A stretch of 64,000 bases of DNA, taken from positions 14,043,134 through 14,107,133 of the forward strand of contig JAPTYO010000010.1 of the NCBI GenBank assembly GCA_036873135.1, written 5' to 3'. A model generated the notes under the pieces. It was not told the DNA's origin and made no database searches. It worked only from the letters and a program-made list of their open reading frames with translations. The stretch is from Clarkia xantiana subsp. parviflora (taxonomy: Eukaryota > Streptophyta > Magnoliopsida > Myrtales > Onagraceae). Positions 12,125 to 22,614 of the stretch are shown here, piece by piece. Made by a program: the position numbers and the translations under genes. Each line of letters starts with the position of its first letter. Position 1 is the first letter of the stretch.

Positions 12125-12903
12125 AACTTTAGTATTTGTTTTTATGCTCAAATAGACAATTTATGCTCTTCCTTTTTCGCCGTAGTAATAATATAAAGAA
12201 GATATATACATAATCTTTTTACATTTTCAACTTCGGTTATAAAAGCATGCAGTGAAATATTTTAAAGAAAGTTAGCCTATAAACAAGCCAGTATAAGATC
12301 AGTGTATAATATATTAAATGATTGCGAGAAAACCAGATAAAAAATATATACTTAATAACTACAAATTGATTGATGTATTATAAGATGACCACTTAAACGA
12401 GCATGTTATATCATCATCGATACAAATGTAAATAAAAGTATTTAAGGTACATATATATAATTATAATATTTAAGTTATAATTATATATATTTATAAGTTT
12501 TATAAAAATTAGCTATGGATTTGATATAATAATTAGTTATTGTAGTTAATAATGTGTATTTGAAAATTTTGGTCTTTTATGTATATATAATAAATTTAGT
12601 AGAAAAATTACTTCGGTTTCTATAAAAATGAAATGAGATGTACATATTTAGCCCAACAAATTTTATGGGCTAATAATAGCCCAACAATTATTTTTTGGGT
12701 AATAATAGCCCAACAACGAATTTATAAGGATGTAGACAATAATGTAGTGTATCTCCTAATCTAAAAAAATATATTTATGTTTGATTAATTAGATAATGAT
12801 AAGTAACAAAATCGATATGATTTTGATATTTAAATCTATCATAGAGTTTTTTAATCCAATTTATTTTTATGTTCCACCATATATTGTATATTTTTCATTG
12901 TAA
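10291..12903. other. AT-rich intergenic DNA
   Basis: The longest open frame (10446-10652) is AT-driven and has no recognisable domain. A partly repeated block occurs at about 10900-11130, where ATCAGAAATTGGAC recurs. A TA run lies near 12088-12120. Near 12650-12720 AATAGCCCAACAA recurs. No gene is supported. Confidence 0.45.
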
Positions 12904-12908
12904 ATTAA

Positions 12909-13664
12909 TGATGGATATACGCATGATTCGGGCTCGGTTTTAATTATTCGGACCTCATGCACGCACGTAAGACCCACTACGAAACCAAATCTCGAGCTAA
13001 CCGGGGGAAACCGGGCAAGTCGCGAACTTGCCGGAATTTCCGGGTAAGCCCAGCTTACCCAGAAATTCCGGGTAAGCTTAGCACCCCGGGGGTGTCGCGC
13101 ACACCCCCCATTTTGTCTCGAATGTATAGGAGACCCGATTTTAACTAACTCCTATGTGTCCGAGACCTATGTTTCAAAGGCGCGCGCGTCCCGCTCGTGA
13201 CAGCCGCCTGAGACGCGCGTCAAAGTCCTTTTCCCAAAGCTCTCCCCTGCATCCCGGTTCACATTTCCACATTGAACCGGGTCAAAACCGGCTTACGGTC
13301 CAAGGTTGCCTATAAATAGCCACCTTGGGGGTAAACATTTTCAAGTCACTTTGGGTGAGAATTAAGAAAAGCTTTGACCTCTCTCTAAACTTTCTCTCTC
13401 TAGAACTGTCTAATGTTGATCGTCGGAGTGAGCGCACCAAGCACCCCCCCCCCCTCTCCACGGGAGTTGCTCGGTAATGCTCCTCTTGCAGGTACGGACG
13501 GACAGTCAGCAAGAGAGCCCGAAGGACTTAGTGCGATTTTGAAGACGAAGCCAAAGGCCCGTGCACGACCCTAGGAGATGGACTTGGCCCAAACAAGCTC
13601 GCACCCAACCCGAAGACATCGACAAGTTACTCAGCGGACAGCCCGCGTTAACTTGGTCGAAACA
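12909..13664 (+). repeat. 5' LTR of the gypsy-like element
   Basis: 756 bp, TG...CA, nearly identical to 22615-23368. It has a TATA-like box at 13311 and a pyrimidine-rich leader near 13378-13404. Around 13030-13085 the copy differs from the 3' LTR by a rearranged GC-rich inverted-repeat patch (CCGGGTAAGC units). Confidence 0.93.
13311..13320 (+). promoter_or_regulatory. TATA box of the 5' LTR
   Basis: TATAAATAGC, conserved at the same place in all three LTRs (about 1353, 13311 and 23012). It is the probable core promoter of the sense genomic RNA. Confidence 0.65.
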
Positions 13665-13666
13665 CT

Positions 13667-13684
13667 TGGCGCCGTCCATGGATC
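13667..13684 (+). promoter_or_regulatory. Primer binding site
   Basis: TTGGCGCCGTCCATGGAT starts 2 bp after the LTR. TGGCGCC at the start is the hallmark of plant gypsy primer sites complementary to a tRNA 3' end. I did not assign the tRNA. Confidence 0.7.
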
Positions 13685-13702
13685 ACCCACAAGACCAAAA
13701 GC

Positions 13703-14149
13703 ATGGCAAGCAACGAGCAGCCACCGCCGACTAAGACGAAGAAAAGAGGACCAGGACGTCCAAGGAAAACTCCAGCCCCGGAGTCAAGCATGAGACCTCC
13801 TCCGCAGAGAGACCCCCCGCAGAGCCAAAGCGAGGCCTCAGTCGCCTCGTCTATGCCAACAAGAAGCGTACACTCTCGGAGTAACGCGCAAGGGGGCACA
13901 CAGCAAACCGACGCTCCTCCAGGCTTCGCCCATCAAACCTTCAACACGCAGGAGCAACCATACGGAATGCCAAATGCTGGGGCATACAATCAGGCACCAG
14001 GGGCACAAGCTGCGCCTGCAGTCACCCCAGAAATGATGGCGGCACTCGAACAGCTGCTTCACCTGAGAGAGGCCCTACGCAACCAAGGATACGGGGCGCC
14101 ACCGCCCCCTCCCGCGCAACAAGCAAATATGCCCCCGCCACCAAGGTAG
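13703..14149 (+). CDS. AT-hook-like leader ORF upstream of gag
   Basis: This 148-residue ORF has a basic AT-hook-like motif near its start (RGPGRPRK, residues about 14-21), then a long Pro/Gln/Ala-rich stretch. It ends at a TAG (14147-14149). The next ATG, at 14159, is in the same frame. The simplest reading is that ORF and gag were one protein with a DNA- or RNA-binding N-terminus and a disordered linker, now split by one stop codon. Alternatives are readthrough or reinitiation. No catalytic motif is present. The GRP core is known to bind the AT minor groove in host proteins; such a role here is inference. Confidence 0.6.
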   Translation: MASNEQPPPTKTKKRGPGRPRKTPAPESSMRPPPQRDPPQSQSEASVASSMPTRSVHSRSNAQGGTQQTDAPPGFAHQTFNTQEQPYGMPNAGAYNQAPGAQAAPAVTPEMMAALEQLLHLREALRNQGYGAPPPPPAQQANMPPPPR

Positions 14150-14158
14150 GCGCCTTCA

Positions 14159-16879
14159 ATGAATGCACCTCAGCAGAGAGGCCCTACAATCTCAAAAACC
14201 CCGACCTTTCACGGGAATGCACAGCAAAGCAGGCAGTTCCCTCAACAAGGGACAAGACAGGAGCTCTCGCACTCCCAAACACCCTACCAAGCAGGGCCAT
14301 TCAATGAAGGAGCCTGGAGGCAGCCGTCTCAGACATTCCAGGGATATCAAGGTGGATATTCTCAATACAACCCGACGCAGGCGCAATTTCCCCAACAAGG
14401 CGCAAGCATGGGACAAGAAGCATGCCCCCCAAATCAGGGTAACCCAGTCACCGGGTTGACAGAGGAGATGCTTGAAAAGCTGATTGAAAAGAAGATAAAG
14501 CAAAGGAAAATGAGAGGGATGAACACATTGGTGGACACCACATCCCACCCTTTCACTGACGAACTGGTGTACAGTCGCGTCCCAGACGCACTGTATAATC
14601 TAAGGCCGGAAAAGTACCGAGGCAAGGGAGACCCGATAGAGCATGTGCAGCAGCATGAAGCAATGCTTTTGGGGAGGACAGACAACCCTCACCACATAGC
14701 CATGACATTCCCCCAAACATTAGGCGGACCAGCTGCACACTGGCTCTTCTCCCTGCCAAAGAAGAGCATAGACTCGTGGCAGTCCCTCAAAGAAAAGTTC
14801 ATCCACCGTTACATGGGAGAACGTTCGATCGTCAAAGGATCAAATGCCTTGGATGACGTCAAGCAGGAGTGGAATGAGTCCCTCGCAAGCTACTACATCC
14901 GGTTTAATCAAAACATCTCGGAAATTCAAACGAACATCGCAGAGATAGAAATCATCCATGCCTTTGTCAGAAACCTGGGTAGGCACGGGTACGACTTGGG
15001 CCAAAAGCTTTCTACAAGGCCGGTGGAAACAATGGAAGAACTCGTGGCAAGAGTAAAAGAGTACATTGATGCTGAGCACTACAAGATGACAGCCCGGGAC
15101 AAGTGGGTTAAGCCCGGCAACAAGAAAGATGAGAGTAATCCAGGCCCCCTGAAGCAGAACCAAACCCCCCAACAAAAACAGTGGACTCCGCCCCAGAAGA
15201 GAACATTCAACATTGAAGAAGACAAGAATCCAAACGTCAACACCATTGAGCTAATCCCTTTGAACGCTCCCCTGAGTGTCATACTGAAAGAAATGAAAGA
15301 GCAAAACCTCTGGAAAGAGCCATTCGGTTTCAGAAAGGGCCAGCTAGGGAAAGAGCAAGACAAGTGGTGTGAAAGCCACGAAGTCAACGGCCATGAAAAT
15401 GACGACTGTAGAAGCCTTAAGTTCCAAATCAATCGAATCATACAAGAAGGCGGACTTAAGCACTACGTCGACCAGGGGGGAAAGATTGAGAAGCTGAAAA
15501 GAAAATTCACGCCAAAGGAGAAAGGAAAAGAGAAGACCAATGACAACCCCCCTCCTAAAAAGAGGGGAGTTATTAATGTCATTCATGGTGGTCCAGCTGC
15601 AGGAGGACAAGTCTCCAACACAAGAGATGTATACGCTGCGCAGGCAAGCACACTCCCCAAGTATGGAAAAAGAAAGAAACCGGAAGAGGAGGACCCCGTG
15701 ATAGGATTCTCGAGAAAGGACATGGCACACATCGTCTACCCGCATGATGACGCGTTAGTAATAACAATGGAAATCAACGGGTTCGATGTCAAAAGAATCC
15801 TGGTCGACGGAGGAAGCTCGGCAGACATCCTCCATGTCAATGTCCTCGAACAGCTTGGAATGAAGAGAGAGGACCTGAAGCCGGGAAATTTCCCGTTAGT
15901 AAGCTTTGCAGGAGCTGCTACATATCCACTGGGGATGATCACCCTTCCCACTGTGATAGGAGAAGGATGGAACGCAATGAAAGTCGACATCACTTTCGTG
16001 ATCGTCGAGAGCCTTGGCGCTTACAACGAAATTCTCGGAAGAACAACGATAAACCCCTACGAGATGGTGCCTTCAACGGCACACCAAAAGCTGAAGTACC
16101 GCTTAAGGGGAGGAGTTGGTGAAGTCTTGGGCGATCAGACGACAGCACGAAAGTGCTATGTCAATGCCCTAAGATGCAAGAACTGTCTGGACATAGCAGT
16201 CATTGAAAGGGGACAATGTTCCAAGTCTCGAGTTGAGATGCGATTTGACGAAATGATGAGCAGAGGAGAAAGACTCCCAGCACCTCAAACCCCAATGTTC
16301 CCAAGCATATGGGACATCAAGCAAGGGGAGTCGGAATCCATCCAGAGTTACTTCAAGCGATTCGCCATAAATGCAACTTCAAGTTTGGCAGAGAAGTCAG
16401 CCGTGATCAATGCCTTTTTCATGAACATGAACTCACCTACATTCCTCCTATTTGGACGAACACAAGGGTGGAGAACAACCAAATCTATGGCTGACTTAAA
16501 AGAGAAGATGGAGACAGCAATCGAGGTCGCAAACGAGCTGGGGTGGTTCAGCCCACCTGCAGAACAAGAGGAGGCGCGCGAACACAAGCGTGCAAGACAA
16601 GACTTGAACAACAACCAAGATGGCGAATATACACCTCTGAACATAGAGGTGGAGGAGTTGTTCAAGACCATCCTGAAGGATGTTTTACCTCCTCCAAGCG
16701 AGATCCGGATTGCCTTCCTCGGGAAGAATCCAGAAATGTGGTGCCACTACCACAACAGATGGGGTCACAGCACGAATGGGTGCCCCTCTCTACGCAACAG
16801 AATCGAGGAACTGATCGAACAAGGAGCTCTGCGCTCCTACATTGCATGCAAGAAGCCAGCTTTATCAAACCGTCACTAA
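14159..16879 (+). CDS. Gag-protease ORF with a second gag-like C-terminus
   Basis: A 906-residue ORF. Residues 1-100 are Gln/Pro-rich. Residues about 130-320 are a retrotransposon gag capsid domain (MTFPQTLGGPAAHWLFSL, then WQSLKEKFIHRYM). Residues about 400-435 hold a zinc-knuckle-like motif (KWCESHEVNGHENDDC). Residues about 535-670 are an aspartic protease domain with a degenerate active site VDGGSSADIL, ending with the YNEILGRTT block common in Tat gypsy proteases. From about residue 690, where pol should begin, the ORF instead has a second gag-like segment (KQGESESIQSYFKRF). A second zinc-knuckle-like motif (MWCHYHNRWGHSTNGC) follows near residue 860, then the C-terminus. No YXDD reverse transcriptase or integrase motif is present. 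The product probably forms or joins particles while pol is supplied in trans. Confidence 0.85.
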   Translation: MNAPQQRGPTISKTPTFHGNAQQSRQFPQQGTRQELSHSQTPYQAGPFNEGAWRQPSQTFQGYQGGYSQYNPTQAQFPQQGASMGQEACPPNQGNPVTGLTEEMLEKLIEKKIKQRKMRGMNTLVDTTSHPFTDELVYSRVPDALYNLRPEKYRGKGDPIEHVQQHEAMLLGRTDNPHHIAMTFPQTLGGPAAHWLFSLPKKSIDSWQSLKEKFIHRYMGERSIVKGSNALDDVKQEWNESLASYYIRFNQNISEIQTNIAEIEIIHAFVRNLGRHGYDLGQKLSTRPVETMEELVARVKEYIDAEHYKMTARDKWVKPGNKKDESNPGPLKQNQTPQQKQWTPPQKRTFNIEEDKNPNVNTIELIPLNAPLSVILKEMKEQNLWKEPFGFRKGQLGKEQDKWCESHEVNGHENDDCRSLKFQINRIIQEGGLKHYVDQGGKIEKLKRKFTPKEKGKEKTNDNPPPKKRGVINVIHGGPAAGGQVSNTRDVYAAQASTLPKYGKRKKPEEEDPVIGFSRKDMAHIVYPHDDALVITMEINGFDVKRILVDGGSSADILHVNVLEQLGMKREDLKPGNFPLVSFAGAATYPLGMITLPTVIGEGWNAMKVDITFVIVESLGAYNEILGRTTINPYEMVPSTAHQKLKYRLRGGVGEVLGDQTTARKCYVNALRCKNCLDIAVIERGQCSKSRVEMRFDEMMSRGERLPAPQTPMFPSIWDIKQGESESIQSYFKRFAINATSSLAEKSAVINAFFMNMNSPTFLLFGRTQGWRTTKSMADLKEKMETAIEVANELGWFSPPAEQEEAREHKRARQDLNNNQDGEYTPLNIEVEELFKTILKDVLPPPSEIRIAFLGKNPEMWCHYHNRWGHSTNGCPSLRNRIEELIEQGALRSYIACKKPALSNRH

Positions 16880-17240
16880 GGGAATAATCCTTCCCCTATG
16901 ACATGCACATACTCTATCTTTACTTTTCAAGTACTAAGTAGAACGTTTAGGATGGAAGATCAGTTGACTCCATCCATGCACATCCCTTGTAAATAAACAA
17001 GAAGACTAATGAAGTTCACTCCTTGCGTAGGAAAAATCACTATGTAATGGCAAGCTACCCCGGCCCAAAACCAGGAACAAGCCACATACATCATCAACAA
17101 AGGCCTTAACTCTACACGCAGAAAGGGCAAAAAACAAGAAAAGCCATCAAAAAGATATCAAAGCAAGACTAAGCAAAGCTCATGACTGTATTCAAAACAG
17201 AGGGAGCGCGACGCATGCAAGGAGACAAAATAATTGCATC
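16880..17240. other. Spacer between gag and the tandem array
   Basis: Non-coding and Lys-codon-like AAG/CAA-rich, with no pol domain. This short interval is the direct evidence that pol has been lost. Confidence 0.6.
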
Positions 17241-18115
17241 AAGGATGTGGACGTACTAATCTATTCACATCCTTGCAAAAAGTCGGGGGACAAGCGGTTC
17301 CTTAGGAATCCTCCCTCGCAAACAAATGCAAGTGTCGGACGTACTAATCTATCCACACTTCGCCACAATACAAGGATGTGAACGTACTAATCTATTCACA
17401 TCCTTGCAAAAAGTCGGGGGACAAGCGGTTCCTTAGGAATCCTCCCTCGCAAACAAATGCAAGTGTCGGACGTACTAATCTATCCACACTTCGCCACAAT
17501 ACAAGGATGTGAACGTACTAATCTATTCACATCCTTGCAAAAAGTCGGGGAACAAGTGGTTCCTTAGGAATCCTCCCTCGCAAACAAATGCAAGTGTCGG
17601 ACGTACTAATCTATCCACACTTCGCCGCAGTACAAGGATGTGGACGTACTAATCTATTCACATCCTTGCAAAAGTCGGGGGACAAGCGGTTCCTTAGGAA
17701 TCCTCCCTCACAAACAAATGCAAGTGTCGGACGTACTAATCTATCCACACTTAGCCATCATCAAGCGATGTGGACGTACTAATCTATCCACATCTCAAAA
17801 AACAAGATAGGCGTGCGGCTCTTCAGGAAACCACCATCTTGTCAAAATATCATAATGAAGATCCACGGTTCCGTAAGGAACTATCTTCTTATGAAAATCA
17901 AAAGGACAAGCGGTTCCTTAAGAGTTCCCCCTTCTCTTTAAAATTGCAAGTGTCGGACGTACTAATCTATCCACACTTCGCAAACAAACAACTATATCAA
18001 GTATGTGAACGTACTAATCTATTCACGTCCTTGTAAAGGAAGACAAGCAGTTCAACATGGATCCTCCTCCTTACAAAGCCACAGGTGCCGGTAATACTAA
18101 TTCATCCGCACCCCG
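17241..18115 (+). repeat. 131-bp tandem repeat array with paired hairpins
   Basis: Unit starts at 17241, 17372, 17503 and 17634 give a 131-bp period. The next starts at 17763, and degenerate units follow to about 18115. Each unit has two stem-loops sharing the loop CGTACTAATCTA. One stem is AAGGATGTGRA with TTCACATCCTT; the other is AAGTGTCGGA with TCCACACTT, with a bulged C. Twelve such loops are present. Stems vary between copies with compensating changes. The array lies between the convergent gag ORF and the antisense gene. Confidence 0.88.
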
Positions 18116-18350
18116 CCACCAATAGAGATGCAATTTCCTAAGGAAAACCATCGGATTAAGGAAATCGACCTGTCAACAGAGCTACACTCCTCCAAAAGAG
18201 AACAAGTTATAGAGACAACAATAAAGGAAGATGCAAAATAATACTAAGTATTATATCTTTCTAACATCTCATGTCAGGCATATATATATATAATATAGCA
18301 GGTCTGAAAAGTAAAGGCATCCAGCCAGCATAAAAAGTCAAGCCCGGGAC

Positions 18351-20763
18351 TCACCCCGCCAAAATCTCACCCATGCAAGGGGAGCAACCATATATACACA
18401 AGAGAGTCATATAAAACAAAGAAAGATCAACCTGACCCAACGTCAGGAGCACCAGAGCCAAAGGCGTCAGCCATAAAAACATCATGCGCAGGGCTGCTGA
18501 AACAACACGGCGATCGTCACCAACAGGGACGGACACCTGTCCCGTCAAACCACTCGCTCCGCCCACATCGCCCGCTCGGATCCCCGCAATAGCCCCGAGG
18601 GCATAGCCAGTATATGGCCCAGTACTTTGGAAAGGAAAATCGGGGGCAAGAGAGTATATCCTCCTGAAGTAATCCACAGAGAAAGACTCCATGCGATCAT
18701 CACGTGCCTTCTCGAGAAGTTTGGAGTAATCAGCTGTAGTAGGAAACTCAATCATCCCAAGCTGATCACCCGGGGCAACATGAGACTCCTTAGTCTCCTT
18801 CAGCGCCACAGCATGTGCCTCCTCGTCGACCTTCTCCTGGCGCAATAAGGCAAACAGCTCCGCCTCCAGCTGAGACGCGCAATCCTGACTTCCCTTGAGA
18901 TCAGCGGAAGCCTTGGAAGAAGCATCTGAATGTGCGCGCGCCTTCTCCCTCAACACAACGACATCCTGAGACAAGCGCTCATGACGACCCTGCAGACCCC
19001 TCGTCTCCTCAACAAGCTCAACAACAAAGGAGGAAAGGTTGGCCATCACGGCATTCACCTGCAACAACAACACAAGCACATCACACACAAAGAAGCCAGA
19101 CAAACATGATAGATCCAACATAAAAAGAAAACAACATACATGAGCAAAGCGCGCGAGCGACTCCTCAACACACTTCAAAGCAGCCTCAGGGTCACGGGGG
19201 CACTTCTTGCGGTCAGCCGGCGGAACAGACCGCTGAACCACACGCACACCGACAACAGGTGTGCTCAAGGAAACATCCTTGGGAAAGCGAATAGCAGACT
19301 GAGAGTAGGGAGTCCACTCGTTCCCGGACACATCCCGATCAAGCCGACACATCAGATCAGACTTGCGAAGAGCTGGAGGAGTAGGAACAACTACACATCA
19401 AAAGCAAACACATTAGGAGAAGGCAAACTATACCAATACAACAAGAAGTCAACCACAGTCACCTGCCAAGGAAGACACCTCCGCTGAACGGCCGCTCCCC
19501 GACCGGGGGACAGGCATGGTCGAATCCGCATACATTGGCCCCTTCCCTTTGTCGCAGGAAGGAGCAAGAGGCATGCCGGCAGACGTCGACCTCTTAGGAT
19601 CGCTCGGGGAACGGACGTCAGCATCATTCTCTCGGACAGGTGCAACTCCCCCCGCCGTCGGGAATACCAAGCCTGCAAAGACAACCACAAAAAGACCATT
19701 AGCATGTTAGCATGGGGAAAAATCTCAACGAAACCTTTAAAAGCACAAGTCCCATACCCGGGCCAACATGAGGAGTGTCGCCGAGGCCGGGAACAGTCTG
19801 AGGAGATCCGCCTGCGACTCCGCCCTGTAAACAGGGGCGTCTGTTAAGAAACCAACCTACAAGGAAACAGGAACAAATGTTACGAAACTTCAAACATACC
19901 AACTCATCCCCCGAAGGACGTACATGAATGCCCGCCGCGAGCAGCTCGGCGTTGGAAGCACGATAAAGGGGGCTGTACTCCCCCGCCCTATTCGCCGTGT
20001 GAATCTTCTTCAAAGCAACCTTGTCTGTATCGGAGAACTCCTGAAAAAGCGGAACGGGGTCGGCATCCACTATGTGAGAAGTCGTCCAAGTCGTGCCCGC
20101 ATCCTTTATAAAAAAGTACTGACACTTCCATTTGTTCTGGGAAGTGTCCGATCTTTCGCAGAACCGCGCCTCAGTATTCCACCCCGCCCTGCGCAAGCCA
20201 AGGGAGGAGAATCCCTTCTCGGTCATGTGAGGCCAACGCAAGGTGAAAGTACACATCCCAGACTCATCTGCCTTGCCCAGGCGATAGAAGGCTCGAAAAA
20301 GCACTATCGAGTAATCCCAAGAGTTTAGATGACACTGCACCCAGAAACATGTCCAAGCTCTAAACCCCGGTGGAGTGATAGAGACGGGAGAAATCCTGTA
20401 ATGTCGACAAAGGCGGGCCAAATCCTGACAATAAGGAAAGCGCAGCCCTTCTCGGAACTGTGAAAGATAAACAGCCTCGTATTCAGCCGGAGGAACGGTG
20501 GGCCGACCAAATTCGACCCCCTTCACGACGTCCCAAGGATACGAGACCTCTATGCCGGGACACCAGCCCCGGGTCAAGACATAGAGATCGAACTTGGAAC
20601 GTGGGAGCTTGTTGGGAAAAAACATTTGGGTCTTCTCCAGTATTACGCGGTTACCCGACGGTCCCAAAAGCACACCGCTTCGAGAACCGGAATCAGAATC
20701 CATGGTGCCCTCATCAACCTCCCCATCAATGTTATCCGAAACAGAGTGATGAGACTTACTCAT
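18351..20763 (-). CDS. Antisense gene of the LTR element, five predicted exons
   Basis: Predicted exons: 20763-19900, 19824-19758, 19672-19463, 19390-19140 and 19058-18351. The introns are 75, 85, 72 and 81 bp, with GTATGT/CAG, GTATGG/CAG, GTGACT/TAG and GTATGT/CAG borders. All junctions keep the frame (phases 0, 1, 1, 0), giving about 699 residues. Exon 1 has an acidic, Ser-rich start and a globular region (LDLYV-like start, then GLRFPYCQDLARLCRHYRIS) resembling the plant 'putative gypsy type transposon' family (Transposase_28). Exons 2-4 are a low-complexity linker. Exon 5 is a heptad-rich coiled coil (VELVEETRGLQGRHERLSQD onward), as is usual for that family. The last 70 or so residues are less certain; another intron may remove them. 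The function of these proteins is unknown. The name 'transposase' is historical and no catalytic motif is visible. Confidence 0.72.
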
Positions 20764-22614
20764 TGCGTGAAGAAGCAGAAACCGTTGCCTACCAGGAACA
20801 CTCTAAGTATCAAAGACACGCGCTTGCAAGCCCGTCAACCAAACCCTGCAAAAACCATACACAACTCAATCAAAAACCAGGGCCACGTATCAACACCATT
20901 CACCAAGCCCTTTGCGAGGGCATCCAACCCAACGGACCAACTGTCCGCGAGCAAACAGCTAGGGACCCTCCCGCTCGGGAGTCAAAAGTCCCTACGCTCA
21001 CCAAAGGCCTAGGCCACCCACTAACAAAATTTCCATATACTTATACAATATAACACAGGTATTCAAGCATTCAACTAAACGACGAGCTCAGGAGCTAAGG
21101 AAATCTAAAGCATGCAAAATTGGTCATAATTACCAAAATGTCCTCCGGCCACATTTCGATCAAATTTTATCCCCAAAACGGCTCAAGGCTCCGGGGGCAC
21201 ATACAAGCAGCTCAAATACACTTAAGCAAGCCCATTACATGTCACGGGGAAACTTACCCCTACCCGAACAATCCAAAGAGCACTCGGGTCAACTAAGCCA
21301 CCGATAAGCACGAGCTACCGAGCGATCACCTAAACTCCGGGGGCATGACTATCTACTCACAAATAATCAAGGAGTCATTATCACACTCGGGGGCATCATA
21401 TCAAGTCACCCACATCAAAATACAAAGGGTCGAACTTTTTGCTCGAATAAGTCCGATTTCGAACCTCCATGAGTTCACCTCGGTTGACCGAAACCTAAGG
21501 GCCTCTTCACAAAGGGAGTTCACTAACCATAACTCTATCTATCTACATTCAAAGATTGGCCAAAAACGAATTTTGAAAAATCGAGCCAAAATTTCACTTA
21601 GGCATTTCATCGAACACCTACCATGCACCTTATTAAAATTCGAAATTTGCAGCCCTAAAGGTCCAATTAACATCAAGAAAAGGAAGGAGAGGACATTAGC
21701 GATCAATACCCGGCGAGAAGGACTCGAAAACGGGCCAAATCGGGTCCAAATTGGACCCGTGAACAGTGCAGCCGCCGCCGCCTCGCCGCTGCCGGGCCGC
21801 CGTGACCTCGCCGGTGGTAGTCCTGGTGGTGGCCGGCCGAAATGGGGTCACACTAGTACCCTAAAGTGAATTCCTAAATCACTACCTTACCCTCTTCAAA
21901 ATACCCTCTCAAAACCTATACAAATATTGATAGTTTTATAAACTATCACAAAGGAGGTGGACTACACAACCTAGCAAGCACCATACATCAAAGAGGTACA
22001 CTCACATCCACCCTCCATTTTTTAAAAAAGTTGTTGATAACTTGGATTTTCACCATCAAGTGACTTAGCTAAATTTGACTAAGTTATTTCAGATGGTCTC
22101 AACTACTTGAAAACATTATTTTTATGATTTTTCGTATCAAGTCCATCACATGTGATTTTCCAAACCCGACATTATTTCATTTGCTAAAACCGTCGTCTCG
22201 CCGTCAAGACGGCCGTCTCGGACGACGGGCTCCCGAAAACCATCATATTGCATGAAAAACGTTTTATCAAAACTTTCATGATTTATTATCATTTTGATAC
22301 AATTAGTCGTGGCATGAACGTTCCATATGTATTCGATCATCTTACAAACCCGAAAAATCTCATGTGTGCTCACGCCTCACTTTTTCCAAAACCACATTTA
22401 TCATATTACTTGTAGTCCGTTGTGCTACTAACCTTTTGCGCAGTTGTCAAGCATGACCATCTCAAAAAACTAAGGCAAGAAGCTCGTCTGAGCCGCGCGT
22501 ATCCACCATTGGTAGGTCAAAACTCAAGGTGAGCGGACGACCCGAATCACGCGTATACCCTATCTTAAAATAGAGTTAAACAAAGGTCAAGCCATTATTT
22601 AACTCGGGGGCAAG
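20764..22614 (+). other. Non-coding 3' tail of the gypsy-like element
   Basis: It contains the likely promoter side of the antisense gene. Further on are several polypurine-like CTCSGGGGGCA motifs (about 21187, 21336, 21384 and 22603), a CCG-rich patch at 21765-21840 and a nested palindrome at 22190-22228. From 21728 it matches 1-922. ORFs in it are low-complexity and unsupported. Confidence 0.6.
22602..22614 (+). promoter_or_regulatory. Polypurine tract before the 3' LTR
   Basis: ACTCGGGGGCAAG directly abuts the 3' LTR start. The same motif precedes the LTR at 923. It is the expected primer for plus-strand DNA synthesis. Confidence 0.7.

Noticed and set aside
14192..16868. Many minus-strand ORFs opposite the gag ORF
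   Set aside because: They are shadows of the gag reading frame and have no domain, splice support or consistent composition.
17241..18115. Regular repeats that might suggest a CRISPR array
   Set aside because: The period is 131 bp, the 'spacers' are themselves repeated, the host is a plant and the repeats lie inside an LTR element.
18351..18560. Hydrophobic end of the last antisense exon as a membrane segment
   Set aside because: Possible splice sites within it and the loss of the coiled-coil pattern make this reading frame doubtful.
19857..19899. A 43-bp intron ending at CTTGTAG in the antisense gene
   Set aside because: It is too short for a plant intron; the acceptor at 19825 gives 75 bp and keeps the frame with the next exon.
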